The position numbers and the translations under genes were made by a program. Under the pieces are notes generated by a model. The model ran no database searches. It was not told the DNA's origin and saw only the letters and a list, made by a program, of their open reading frames with translations. Positions 17,545 through 26,083 of a stretch of DNA of 64,000 nucleotides are shown here, one piece after another. This stretch comes from Mesorhizobium sp. M8A.F.Ca.ET.218.01.1.1 (GTDB lineage Bacteria; Pseudomonadota; Alphaproteobacteria; Rhizobiales; Rhizobiaceae), in contig NZ_SRUZ01000005.1 in assembly GCF_004791165.1 (NCBI RefSeq), positions 248,001 to 312,000 on the forward strand, read 5' to 3'. Within the stretch, counting starts at the first letter, position 1, and the number at the start of each line of letters is the position of its first letter.

Positions 17545-18500
17545 TGTTCCCCAAGCCGGATGCGCGGATCGAGCGCGACATAGGCGAGGTCGACCAGGAG
17601 ATTGACGATCATGAAGTTGAAGGCGATGAACAGCACGCTTCCCTGCACCAGCGCGTAGTCGCGCTGCAGGATGGCGTCGAGCACCATGCGCCCGAGGCCG
17701 GGCAGGGCGTAGATCTGCTCGACGATGACCGCGCCTCCCAGCAGATAGCCGAACTCGATGCCGCTCAGTGTCACGACCGGGATCAGCGCGTTGGGCAAGG
17801 CATGCCGCCAGATGACGCTGCGCGCCGAGGCGCCCTTGCTGCGCGCGGTTCGCACATAATCGTCGCTCAGCACGTCGAGCATGGCGGAACGGGCTATGCG
17901 GGTGACGGACGCCGCGAAGGCGAAGCCGAGCGTGATGGCGGGCAGGATCAACTGGCTGAGATTGCGCAAGGGATCCTGCCAGAGCGGCGCGAATTCCCCC
18001 ATCGCCGGCAGTACGCCGAAGCCTGCCGAAAGCGTGTAGATGATCAGCAGTCCAAGCACGAAGCTCGGCGTCGACTGGCCGATCATGGCGACGATACGCA
18101 CGCCGAGATCGGACGGCTTCTCATTGTGGGTGGCCGCGTAGATGCCCGCGGGCATGCCGACGGCGAGCGCGATGACCATCGACAGCAGAGCCAGTTCGAG
18201 CGTCAGCGGGAAGCGCTCGAGGATAACGTCGAGAACCGGCCTGCCATAGGTGACGGAGATGCCGAAATTACCGTGCAGGATGCCACCGACCCAGCGCCAG
18301 TACTGGATGAACCAAGGCTGGTCGATGCCGAAATAGGCGGCGAGCGAATCCCGCTGTGCCGGCGTCAGCAGGCCGGCTTCGGTGCCCAGCATCGCCGTGA
18401 TCGAATCGCCGGGCACCATCCTGATCGCGACGAAGACCAGGATGGACACGCCAAGCAGGACGAGAGGAAACGTCGCCAGCCGTCGCAAGAGATAGTCCAC
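17541..18500 (-). CDS. Peptide-type ABC transporter permease, DppB/OppB type
   Basis: A 319-residue permease opening MDYLLRRLATFPLVLLGVSILVF, the standard DppB/OppB N terminus. It shows the large periplasmic loop and the EAA loop DYVRTARSKGASARSVIWRHALPNALIP. It starts 34 bases after the stop of the binding-protein gene. It forms the heteromeric channel with the DppC-type permease. Confidence 0.93.
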   Translation of the reverse strand: MDYLLRRLATFPLVLLGVSILVFVAIRMVPGDSITAMLGTEAGLLTPAQRDSLAAYFGIDQPWFIQYWRWVGGILHGNFGISVTYGRPVLDVILERFPLTLELALLSMVIALAVGMPAGIYAATHNEKPSDLGVRIVAMIGQSTPSFVLGLLIIYTLSAGFGVLPAMGEFAPLWQDPLRNLSQLILPAITLGFAFAASVTRIARSAMLDVLSDDYVRTARSKGASARSVIWRHALPNALIPVVTLSGIEFGYLLGGAVIVEQIYALPGLGRMVLDAILQRDYALVQGSVLFIAFNFMIVNLLVDLAYVALDPRIRLGEQ

Positions 18501-18534
18501 GCGAAGAAGTCCTCTCGTCCAATGCCTCCGGCGG

Positions 18535-20049
18535 CTACTGCTGGATGGTAACCTTGCTCAGGCTGAACAGCGTGCCGGTCGGCGTCGGCACGAATCCGGC
18601 GATGTTCTTCTGCTGCGCCGTGTAGCTGTAGGACGTGTAGAGCCAGATCCAGGGCGACATCTCGGCGAGATGCTTCTCGAACGCGGCGAAGATCGCCTTG
18701 CGTTTGGCCGGGTCGGTCTCGGCGCGGCCCTGCTGCATCTGGCTGTCGAGCGTGTCGTCGATGTAGTTCGACACCTTTTGCAGATTGCCAGCCTTGGTCC
18801 AGTAGCGGTTGTACATGGTGTAGGGGTCGGCACGGCCGCCATTGAGCGCGATCGCCATGTCGAAATCGCCCTTCAGCCAGGCGTCGACATAGACGTTGAG
18901 CTCCATCATCTTGATGTCGAGCTTGACGCCGATTTCAGCGAGCTGCGACTGGATGACCTGGGCTTCCGCCGCCGCCGTCGGCGGCTCGCCGGTGGCCCCG
19001 ATCACGGTCGCCGAAAAGCCGTCGGCAAAGCCGGCCTCGGCCATCAGCTTCTTGGCCTTCTCGACATCGCGCTTGTAGCAGAACAACTGGGTCGGATCGG
19101 TGGCGCGCGCCGGGATGGTCAGCGGCCCGGTGACTTTGCCTTCGCCGAGCGAAGCGGTGTCCAGCACCTCCTGCCGGTCGATGGCGCATGAGATCGCCTG
19201 GCGCACCTTGAGCTCCGTCATCGGCTTGCGCGACGGATTGAGCTGCAGAACGTGATAGGCCAGCACCGGCACGCGGTTGAGCTGCAGGGTGGGTTCTTTC
19301 GGCACCAGCGTGGCGACGAGCGGATCATTGAGCAGGGCAAAATCGATTTGCTTGGTACGCATGGCGGCGAGGATCGCCGCTTCGTCCGGCAGTACGCTGA
19401 TCTCGATGCCGTCGACGCCGGTAGCACCCCCGGCCCAGTCCTTGTTGGCGCTCAGAACTTCCTTGGCGTTGGGGTCCCATTTGTCGAGCTTGAATGGACC
19501 GGAACCGACCGCCTTGGTGCCGATCGAACCGGCCTTGATCTCGGTCGCCGGAACGATGGCCGCGTTGACGTCGCTCATCGCCGTCAGGATCGGCACGTCG
19601 GGCTGCGAGAGATGGAACACTACGGTCGCCGCATCCGGCGTGTCGATGCTCGCGATAGACAGGAAGTTGGCGCGGGCGGCGGCACCCGTCTTCTCGTCGA
19701 GGATGCGCTCGAAGGAGGCCTTGACGTCGGCGGAGGTCACGGCCGTGCCGTCCTGGAATTTCGCCTTGGGATCGAGCTTGAAGGTCAGCTCCTTGCCGTC
19801 CTTGGAGAACTCCCAGGAGCTGGCGATGGCGGGGATGATCTGCAGGCTGGCATCGACCCGCACCAGCGGCTCGTAGATCAGCTCCAAAAGCCGCAGCGAC
19901 GAGAACGCCGTCTGCTTGTGCGGGTCAAGCCCGGTGGCGTCCTGCGACCATGCCATGTGCAGCGTCGCCGCCTGCGTCGAAACCGTCGCGATGCCCAGCA
20001 TCGCGCCAAGGGTAATGCCCGAAAGCAGCCTTCTTGTAAGATGAACCAT
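18535..20049 (-). CDS. Family 5 extracellular solute-binding protein (peptide/muropeptide type)
   Basis: A 504-residue periplasmic binding protein of the DppA/OppA/MppA class. A Sec signal peptide (two arginines, then a hydrophobic stretch from SGITLGAMLGIATV) is probably cut after STQA near residue 27. Class features are the opening WSQDATGLDPHKQT, YEPLVRVDA and PDVPILTAMSDVNAAIVPA. It is the first gene of the transporter set. The surrounding anmK, murQ and amidase-like genes suggest that it captures cell-wall peptides or anhydro-muropeptides. The exact ligand cannot be read. Confidence 0.92.
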   Translation of the reverse strand: MVHLTRRLLSGITLGAMLGIATVSTQAATLHMAWSQDATGLDPHKQTAFSSLRLLELIYEPLVRVDASLQIIPAIASSWEFSKDGKELTFKLDPKAKFQDGTAVTSADVKASFERILDEKTGAAARANFLSIASIDTPDAATVVFHLSQPDVPILTAMSDVNAAIVPATEIKAGSIGTKAVGSGPFKLDKWDPNAKEVLSANKDWAGGATGVDGIEISVLPDEAAILAAMRTKQIDFALLNDPLVATLVPKEPTLQLNRVPVLAYHVLQLNPSRKPMTELKVRQAISCAIDRQEVLDTASLGEGKVTGPLTIPARATDPTQLFCYKRDVEKAKKLMAEAGFADGFSATVIGATGEPPTAAAEAQVIQSQLAEIGVKLDIKMMELNVYVDAWLKGDFDMAIALNGGRADPYTMYNRYWTKAGNLQKVSNYIDDTLDSQMQQGRAETDPAKRKAIFAAFEKHLAEMSPWIWLYTSYSYTAQQKNIAGFVPTPTGTLFSLSKVTIQQ

Positions 20050-20138
20050 TCTCGTCTCCCACTATTGAACTCGATGCCTTGCAGTTTCCGTCGGCCGCTT
20101 CCATGGCACACATGCTTTGGAGTATCGGCCCAGTCTAT

Positions 20139-20238
20139 GCGGCTTGACGCCGTCTTGTCCCATGCGGCTTCTTGCCGTCATGTCTAAAGCGGCTTTCAGC
20201 CGTCATGTCCCGGGCGGCCTCAGGCCGCTTCGTCGCCG
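20139..20238. repeat. Array of four 25-base hairpin repeats
   Basis: Four units start at 20139, 20164, 20189 and 20214, exactly 25 bases apart. Each begins GCGGCTT or GCGGCCT, then three to four variable bases, then GCCGTC or GCCGC. The first three end in a TGTC tail, so each unit is a small hairpin of its own. The last unit overlaps the final codons of murQ. The array lies between murQ and the binding-protein gene on the path of their presumed co-transcription. Confidence 0.85.
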
Positions 20239-21143
20239 ATCGCCTTTCGCAGGAACCCTCCGGCCTTGAACAGCGCGGCCCGCGCCGCTTCGACGTCGAG
20301 GCCGGTAATGGTCACCAGGATCGCCAGCTTGACGTCATTGCCGGTCCGGTCGAGCGCCTGTCGCGCCTGCGGCGCGGTGCAGCCGGTCGTCTGCATGACG
20401 ATCCTGATCGCCCGGGCGACCAGCTTACGGTTCGACGGGTTAAGGTCGACCATCAGATTCTGGTAGCTTTTGCCGATGCGGATCATCGAAGCCGTGGTCA
20501 GCATGTTGAGCACCAGCTTCTGCGCGGTTCCCGATTTCAGCCGCGTCGAGCCGGTGAGCACTTCGGGGCCGACGACGGGCGAGATGGCGATGTCGGCGAT
20601 GCCGGCAATGGTCGATGCCGGATTGCAGGACAGCGCGACCGTCGCCGCGCCCAACTGCTTGGCATAGGTCAGGCCGCCGATCACATAGGGCGTGCGCCCG
20701 CTGACCGCGATGCCGACCACCACGTCATCGGGTGTGAGCCCGATGTCCTGCAAGGCCTTGGCGCCCATCTTCGGGTCATCTTCGGCGCCTTCCAGCGAGC
20801 GCACCAGCGCGTCGGATCCACCGGCGATCAGGCCGACGACCATGCCTTCGGGTACGCCGAAGGTCGGCGGGCATTCCGAAGCGTCGAGCACGCCAAGCCG
20901 GCCGCTGGTGCCGGCGCCGATGTAGATCAGCCGCGCGCCTTTCTGGAAGGCGAGCACGATGCGATCCACCGCGGCGGCGATTTCCGGCATGACCTTTTCG
21001 ACGGCCGCCGGGACAAGCCTGTCCTCGTCATTGATCCTGCGCAGGACGTCGATGGTCGGCAACAGGTCGATGTCGACGGTCCTTGGGTTCCGGCCTTCGG
21101 AAACCAGCCGGTCCAGCTCAGACATCAACCCTTGCTCGGTCAT
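20220..21143 (-). CDS. murQ: N-acetylmuramic acid 6-phosphate etherase MurQ
   Basis: A 307-residue SIS-domain lyase that splits MurNAc-6-phosphate into GlcNAc-6-phosphate and D-lactate. Visible family features are the sugar-phosphate loop GAGTSGRLGVLDASECPPTFG with the catalytic Glu (Glu83 in E. coli numbering), the second acid in SLEGAEDDP, and the serine-rich GIAVSGRTPYVIG. The start at 21143 (MTEQGLMSELDRL) gives the usual length; an in-frame start at 21182 would add 13 residues with no better ribosome site. A predicted operator and a -35/-10 pair lie upstream at 21240-21295. It acts directly after AnmK. Confidence 0.95.
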   Translation of the reverse strand: MTEQGLMSELDRLVSEGRNPRTVDIDLLPTIDVLRRINDEDRLVPAAVEKVMPEIAAAVDRIVLAFQKGARLIYIGAGTSGRLGVLDASECPPTFGVPEGMVVGLIAGGSDALVRSLEGAEDDPKMGAKALQDIGLTPDDVVVGIAVSGRTPYVIGGLTYAKQLGAATVALSCNPASTIAGIADIAISPVVGPEVLTGSTRLKSGTAQKLVLNMLTTASMIRIGKSYQNLMVDLNPSNRKLVARAIRIVMQTTGCTAPQARQALDRTGNDVKLAILVTITGLDVEAARAALFKAGGFLRKAIGDEAA

Positions 21144-21280
21144 TCCAGCGCTTTCAAAATCATGCTGCACGGCGTCCGGCACCGCTCGACGGGCGGAGCG
21201 CGTCCGGATCCTGGGTCCGTCATCGCAGTTTTCTTTGTTAACTTTTTAGAATTCAATATTCACATCGTCAATCGAATTTT

Positions 21281-21295
21281 GGAATATTTTATTCC
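21281..21295. promoter_or_regulatory. Candidate MurR/RpiR operator, copy 1 (upstream of murQ)
   Basis: GGAATATTTTATTCC is an inverted repeat with six-base arms around TTT. On the minus strand it is followed nine bases on by TTGACG, a 17-base spacer and TAAAAA, a reasonable promoter for murQ. About 36 bases around it match the region of copy 2 at 23567-23581, in the same orientation. Confidence 0.7.
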
Positions 21296-21307
21296 TATCT
21301 TGTCGAC

Positions 21308-22189
21308 CTATCCTCCGCCAACCGACCTCTTGGCAAGAATGATCGCGCCGGACACGGCGTCGCCGTCGGCGGGCTTCAGGCGGCGGCGCACGTCAGGGGA
21401 GAGCCAGGGTTCGAGGGGGCTGGCGAGGCCGCCGAGCAAGGTCACGCGCGGCGCGCCTTTTTCGAACAGCACCCGCACCAGTGTGTCGATCTGTTCGGCG
21501 GCGCTTTGCACGATGCGGCGTCCGACAGGGTCGCCCTGGTCGGCATGGCGCATCACCATGGGTGCAAGCGCGGCATAGTCCGTCGCGCTGGCGCGGTCCA
21601 TCCAGGCGACGGCCTCCATCGGGTCGCCGGCGAAGCGCTGCATGACCTCCGCCAGCAACGCGGTCCGTTCGTGCCGGCCGTCATGGGCGCGCAATGCCAA
21701 TTGCACGGCTTTCAGTCCGAGGTCGGCGCCGCTGCCCTCGTCGGAGATCGGAAATCCATAGCCGCCGGCGCGCAGGTCGCGGCCCTCGACAAAGCCAAGG
21801 CCGATCGAGCCTGTCCCGGCAATGACGATGGCGCCGTCCTTGCCGGAGTGCGCGCCAAGGCAGGCGCCGACGCCGTCGCTGACGAAATCGGTGCTGGCAA
21901 AGGGATGCGCGATTGCCCGCAGCGCCTCCAGCGCGCCCTTGCGGCCGATACCGGCAAGGCCGATGCCGGCATGGATCCGGGCGGTCTCGGCTGGCGCGAA
22001 ACCTGCTTCCTCGACCGCTGCGCCGAAGGCTTTCGCGATCGAGGCCCAGGCTGCCTCGATACCGAGCCGCGTCGTCGCCGGGCCGGACAGGCCCTGTCCC
22101 AGCACCACGCCTTGCGCGTCCTCGAGGCGGGCGCGGCAACCGCTGCCGCCACCATCGACGCCGAGGAAATAATGCGCCTCGGTATTCAT
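21308..22189 (-). CDS. BadF/BadG/BcrA/BcrD-type sugar kinase (GlcNAc/MurNAc kinase-like)
   Basis: A 293-residue member of the ASKHA kinase superfamily, eukaryotic-GlcNAc-kinase-like branch. It has the phosphate-1 loop LGVDGGGSGCRARLED, the SDGVGACLGAH segment, and the ATP-binding IVIAGTGSIGLGF and DEGSGADLG. The start at 22189 (MNTEAHYFLGVDGGG) overlaps the murA-like stop by four bases. In a cell-wall salvage operon it most likely phosphorylates GlcNAc, MurNAc or GlcN released from muropeptides, as MurK and NagK do elsewhere. The specificity is inference. Confidence 0.85.
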   Translation of the reverse strand: MNTEAHYFLGVDGGGSGCRARLEDAQGVVLGQGLSGPATTRLGIEAAWASIAKAFGAAVEEAGFAPAETARIHAGIGLAGIGRKGALEALRAIAHPFASTDFVSDGVGACLGAHSGKDGAIVIAGTGSIGLGFVEGRDLRAGGYGFPISDEGSGADLGLKAVQLALRAHDGRHERTALLAEVMQRFAGDPMEAVAWMDRASATDYAALAPMVMRHADQGDPVGRRIVQSAAEQIDTLVRVLFEKGAPRVTLLGGLASPLEPWLSPDVRRRLKPADGDAVSGAIILAKRSVGGG

Positions 22190-23442
22190 GCGCCCAGCCG
22201 CTCGATGTCGGCGCCGCAAAGGCGCAGCTTGCGATCCAGTTGCTCATAGCCGCGGTCGAGGTGATAGACGCGGTTGATTGTTGTCTCGCCTTCACTGACC
22301 AGCGCCGCCAGCACCAGCGACACCGAAGCGCGCAGGTCGGTGGCCATCACCTGCGCGCCATGGAGCTTCGCGCCGCCGCGCACCAGCGCCATGGTGCCTT
22401 GCAGCTTGATGTTGGCGCCGAGCCGCATCAGTTCGGGCACATGCATGAAACGATTCTCGAAGATGGTCTCGCGCAGCAGCGACGCACCCTCCGCACAGCA
22501 CATCAGCGCCATGAACTGCGCCTGCAGGTCGGTCGGAAAACCGGGATAGGGTTCGGTCGTCAGGTCGGCGGCCTTGAGCGGCCGGTCGCGCGACACGATC
22601 AGGCCGCGATCGCCCGGCCAGACACTCACCCCCGTCGCCTCCAGCAATTGCACCACCGAGGCCATGTGTTCGAGCCGGGCATGGGTGAGTTCGAGCTGGC
22701 CGCCGGTGATCGCCGCGGCGATCGCATAGGTGCCGGCCTCGATGCGGTCGGGGATGATGTCGTGCCTGGCGGCGTGCCAGCTGGTGTCGCCCGCAATCAG
22801 GATGCGGTGCGTGCCGGCGCCCTCGATGCGCGCCCCCATGGCGTTGAGGCAAGCCGCGAGATCGGCCACTTCGGGTTCGCGCGCGGCGTTGAGGATTTCG
22901 GTTTCGCCCTTGGCCGTGGTCGCCGCCATCATGGCGGTTTCCGTCGCTCCGACCGATGGCGAGGGGAGCACGATGCGGGTGCCGGTCAATCCGTTCGGCG
23001 CTGAGGCAACGATCAGGCCGTTCTCGATGGCGATCCTGGCGCCGAGTGCGGCGAGTGCGGCGACATGCATGTCGACCGGCCGCGCGCCGATCGCGCAGCC
23101 GCCCGGCAGCGAAACCCGCGCATGGCCGAACCGCGCCAGCAACGGCGCCAGGACGAGCACCGTCGCCCGCATCTTCCGCACCGTGTCGTAGGACGTCTCC
23201 TTGGAGACGGCGGCACTGGTGTCGATGGTCGCGGCATGGGCGGACCGCGTCACGTCGGCGCCGTGAAGCCGTACCACACCGAGCATGTTTTCGACGTCGG
23301 TCACATCGGGCAGGTTGGTCAGTTCGAGCGGGTAGGGGCTGAGCAGCGAAGCCGCGATCTGCGGCAAAGCGGCATTCTTGGCGCCCGATATGGTGACCGC
23401 GCCTTGCAGTCTCTGTCCGCCGACGATCCGCAATCTGTCCAT
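22186..23442 (-). CDS. murA: UDP-N-acetylglucosamine 1-carboxyvinyltransferase paralogue (MurA-type)
   Basis: A 418-residue EPSP-synthase-fold enzyme with the whole MurA active site. Lys22-Asn23 are in SGAKNAALP, Arg91 is in RKMRATVLVLAPL, and the fosfomycin-target Cys115 is in LPGGCAIGARPVD. The Asp-containing PGFPTDLQAQFMA and the late HLDRGYEQLDRKL are also present. It should therefore be able to transfer enolpyruvate to UDP-GlcNAc, the first committed step of peptidoglycan synthesis. Lying in a salvage operon next to a MurR-type regulator, it is probably an extra copy and not the housekeeping gene. The start at 23442 (MDRLRIVGG) is preferred over 23469. Confidence 0.9.
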   Translation of the reverse strand: MDRLRIVGGQRLQGAVTISGAKNAALPQIAASLLSPYPLELTNLPDVTDVENMLGVVRLHGADVTRSAHAATIDTSAAVSKETSYDTVRKMRATVLVLAPLLARFGHARVSLPGGCAIGARPVDMHVAALAALGARIAIENGLIVASAPNGLTGTRIVLPSPSVGATETAMMAATTAKGETEILNAAREPEVADLAACLNAMGARIEGAGTHRILIAGDTSWHAARHDIIPDRIEAGTYAIAAAITGGQLELTHARLEHMASVVQLLEATGVSVWPGDRGLIVSRDRPLKAADLTTEPYPGFPTDLQAQFMALMCCAEGASLLRETIFENRFMHVPELMRLGANIKLQGTMALVRGGAKLHGAQVMATDLRASVSLVLAALVSEGETTINRVYHLDRGYEQLDRKLRLCGADIERLGA

Positions 23443-23566
23443 GACTGAAACCTTGATGATGAGGGCCACGCCCGGGATCTGCCTGGGAAAGCCTGCTCCG
23501 AATCCCGGATATTGATCCGGGTCGAGTTGAGAATTAATTCTGCGTTCTTGGCTGTCAATCGAAATT

Positions 23567-23581
23567 GGAATAATTTATTCC
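23567..23581. promoter_or_regulatory. Candidate MurR/RpiR operator, copy 2 (between murA-like gene and regulator)
   Basis: GGAATAATTTATTCC is a perfect palindrome around ATT, 33 bases before the regulator start. Minus-strand TTGACA begins nine bases beyond it, with TAATTC 16 bases further as a plausible -10 for the murA-like gene. The flanks GTCAATCGAA and CGTCTTG are shared with copy 1. One site could control both divergent transcripts. Confidence 0.75.
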
Positions 23582-23614
23582 TCGTCTTGCAAGTCTGAAC
23601 AGCGAGGAATTCCC

Positions 23615-24466
23615 GTGTCCGTCCTAAGCAGGATCAATGCGAAGCTCGACGGCATGGCGCCCGGCGATCGCGAGATCGGCCGGTACATCGTCGACAATCC
23701 CGACCAGATGCTGCGCCTGTCGACGGCGGCGCTCGCGGCCGAGATCGGCCGCAGCCAGTCGAGTGTCGTCAAGTTCAGCCAGAAGCTCGGCTATGCCAGC
23801 TACCAGGAGCTCAAGCTCGCCGTCAGCGAGGCCAAGGCGCAGGACTGGCAGGTGCCGGCCGGTGTCATCCATGGTTCGATCGAGGTCGGCGACAACTTTC
23901 CGGTCATCCTGAAGAAGCTGATCGGCAGCAAGCTGCTGTCGATGCAGCAGACCGTCGCCGCCAACAGCGAGCGCGTCATCTCGCGGACGCTGGAACTGCT
24001 GGATGGCGCGCGCCGCATCCATCTGGTCGGCGTCGGCGCCTCCTCGCTGGTGGCGCGCGACTTCTCCTACAAGCTGATGAAGCTCGGCCGCAATGTGCTG
24101 CACGACAGCGACAGCCACATCCAGATGGCCAATGCCGCGACGCTCGGGCCTGGCGACGTGCTGTTCGCGATCTCCTATTCCGGCGCCAGCATCGAAACCT
24201 TGCGCATCGCCGAACTTGCAGCCAAGCGCGGAACAATGGTGATCGCCGTCACCGGCCTGCACGACAATCCGCTGAGCCGGGTCGCCGACATCCGCCTCTA
24301 CACCATCGCCGACGAGGAGCGAGCGCGCTCCTCCTCCATCACCGCGCGCGACGCGCAGCTCACACTAACCGACCTGTTGTTCATCCTGTTGGTGCAGAGG
24401 CAGCCCGACGCCAACGACTATGTCCACAACAGCGAGGCGGCGGTCTCGGTGCTGAAGGCCGGATGA
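23615..24466 (+). CDS. RpiR/MurR family transcriptional regulator
   Basis: A 283-residue regulator. The N-terminal HTH_6 domain (residues 1-80) includes EIGRSQSSVVKFSQKLGYASYQELK. A C-terminal SIS domain has HLVGVGASSLVARDFSYKL and ISYSGASIETLRIAE, which bind a sugar phosphate. The start is GTG at 23615. It is divergent from the murA-kinase-murQ-transporter block, and the palindrome between them is its likely operator. MurNAc-6-phosphate or GlcNAc-6-phosphate is the natural candidate ligand, as for E. coli MurR. Its stop lies 13 bases from that of the convergent glutamine-synthetase-like gene. Confidence 0.9.
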   Translation: MSVLSRINAKLDGMAPGDREIGRYIVDNPDQMLRLSTAALAAEIGRSQSSVVKFSQKLGYASYQELKLAVSEAKAQDWQVPAGVIHGSIEVGDNFPVILKKLIGSKLLSMQQTVAANSERVISRTLELLDGARRIHLVGVGASSLVARDFSYKLMKLGRNVLHDSDSHIQMANAATLGPGDVLFAISYSGASIETLRIAELAAKRGTMVIAVTGLHDNPLSRVADIRLYTIADEERARSSSITARDAQLTLTDLLFILLVQRQPDANDYVHNSEAAVSVLKAG

Positions 24467-24479
24467 TCGCCGTAAACAC

Positions 24480-25835
24480 TCAGACGCTTTCGAGATAGGT
24501 CTCGATCTCGAAGTCGCTGACGTTGAGGGCAAAGGTGTTCAACTCCTGGCGTTTGCAGGCGACAAAAGAGTCGCGCAGGATCGCCGGGAAGATCTCCGCC
24601 ACATGCGTTCCACCTTCGAAAGTGGCGATCGCGGAGGCCCAGTCCGGCGGTAGCTTGGCTGGCGCCGCGCCTTGGCCATCGCTCCCGGTAGGCTCGCCCG
24701 GCGACATCTGTCTTTCGATGCCGATCAGGGCTGCTCCCAATATGGCGGCAAGCACCAGATAGGGATTGGCATCCGCCCCCGACACGCGATGCTCGATGCG
24801 GCGCGCCCCGGTCGGGCCGCCGGGAATGCGGATCGCGACCATGCGGTTCTCGTAACCCCAGGCGACCGCGGTCGGTGCATAGGAGCGCGGGCGAAGGCGG
24901 CGATACGAATTGAAGTGCGGTGCGAAGACCAGCGTGCTCTCGGCCATCGCCGCCAGCAGCCCGCCGACCGCGTTGCGCATGGTTTCGGAGCCCTGATCAG
25001 TGCCGTCGTCGAACACGTTGCGACCGTCGGCGTCGACCAGGCTGAAATGGACGTGAAAGCCGTTGCCGGCCCGGTCGCCATAGGGCTTGGCCATGAAGCA
25101 GGCGGCAAAGCCATGCTTGCGGGCAATGCCCTTCACCGTGCGTTTGAACAACACCGCATCGTCGGCCGCCCGCAGGGCGTCCGCGACATGGTTGAGGTTG
25201 ATCTCGAACTGGCCGACGCCGTTTTCGGCAATCGCCGTGTCGACGGGAATGCCTTGCGCCCGGCAGGCCTCGTAGACGTCGTGGATGAAGGCCTCGAAAT
25301 CGTCGATCTCGTCGATCGACAATGCCGCGTCGGAATCGAGACGCCGCCCGGTGACCGGCGAGACAGGTCCGACCGGCCGCTGCGACTGCGGATCAACCAG
25401 ATAGAATTCAAGTTCTGTCGCCGCGACCGGGGTCAGGCCGAGCGCCTTGTAACGGTCGAGGATACGGGCCAGCGCGCGCCGGGGATCGCCGAGATAGGGC
25501 GCTCCGCTCTCGTCGGCGAGCCAGAGCGGGACGAGCGCCGTCGGATGCGCCGTCCATTCCACCGGCAGAATGCCGCGTCCCGTCCATTGGCAAAGGCCAT
25601 CGGCATCGCCGGTCGAGAAGACCAGGCTATTGCCTTCGATGTCCTCGCCCCAGACATCGAGCCCGATCAGCGAATAGGGCATGCGCAGCTTGCCCTCCAG
25701 CGCCTTGCGGGCCTGCTCGACCGGGATGCGCTTTCCCCGCATGATGCCGTTGAGGTCGCACACTGCGGCCCTCAGGCTCTGGATGTCGTTTCGGCTCTCG
25801 AGCCAGCTCAGAACGTCCGCAATTGCATCGCTCAA
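24480..25835 (-). CDS. Glutamine synthetase family protein (gamma-glutamyl-amine ligase, PuuA-like)
   Basis: A 451-residue class-I-fold glutamine synthetase relative. Active-site pieces seen are the metal acids in ATELEFYLVD, AENGVGQFEINL, the His of GNGFHVHFSLVD, and NSYRRLRPRSYAPTAVAWGYENR. Length and sequence fit the PuuA/GlnA3-like subgroup, which joins glutamate to amines such as putrescine; ammonia assimilation is less likely. The start is TTG at 25835 with AGAGGT about ten bases upstream; no better ATG is near. A GntR regulator and a formamidase-like gene lie upstream on the same strand, so the substrate may be an amine released by that enzyme. This is inference. Confidence 0.88.
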   Translation of the reverse strand: MSDAIADVLSWLESRNDIQSLRAAVCDLNGIMRGKRIPVEQARKALEGKLRMPYSLIGLDVWGEDIEGNSLVFSTGDADGLCQWTGRGILPVEWTAHPTALVPLWLADESGAPYLGDPRRALARILDRYKALGLTPVAATELEFYLVDPQSQRPVGPVSPVTGRRLDSDAALSIDEIDDFEAFIHDVYEACRAQGIPVDTAIAENGVGQFEINLNHVADALRAADDAVLFKRTVKGIARKHGFAACFMAKPYGDRAGNGFHVHFSLVDADGRNVFDDGTDQGSETMRNAVGGLLAAMAESTLVFAPHFNSYRRLRPRSYAPTAVAWGYENRMVAIRIPGGPTGARRIEHRVSGADANPYLVLAAILGAALIGIERQMSPGEPTGSDGQGAAPAKLPPDWASAIATFEGGTHVAEIFPAILRDSFVACKRQELNTFALNVSDFEIETYLESV

Positions 25836-26083
25836 TTTCCGTTACCTCTGGTTCCCTGCGGTGCCGCGCCTGAGGCGGCCACCCTATTTCACGACAAGAC
25901 GGCTGATGAGTTCATGAAGACATCTCCGACATCAGTCGGAAGAATTTCCCTCATTTTTTCAGATCATTAGCCGGGATATCGGGAGGCATTTCAGGAACCA
26001 ATTGCGCGATCTGCGATCGCAACATAGCGGCAAGGCAAGGGAAAGCCAAGTGGCATCTGGTGACGGGTCCAGGAGACACCGGT

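Noticed and set aside
20139..20238. CRISPR-like regular repeats
   Set aside because: The period is 25 bases with no unique spacers, each unit is its own hairpin, and no cas genes are present.
25925..25940. Perfect small hairpin TCCGAC-ATCA-GTCGGA upstream of the glutamine-synthetase-like gene
   Set aside because: It lies in a leader region with no gene ending nearby and no T-run; such short stems are frequent by chance at this GC content.
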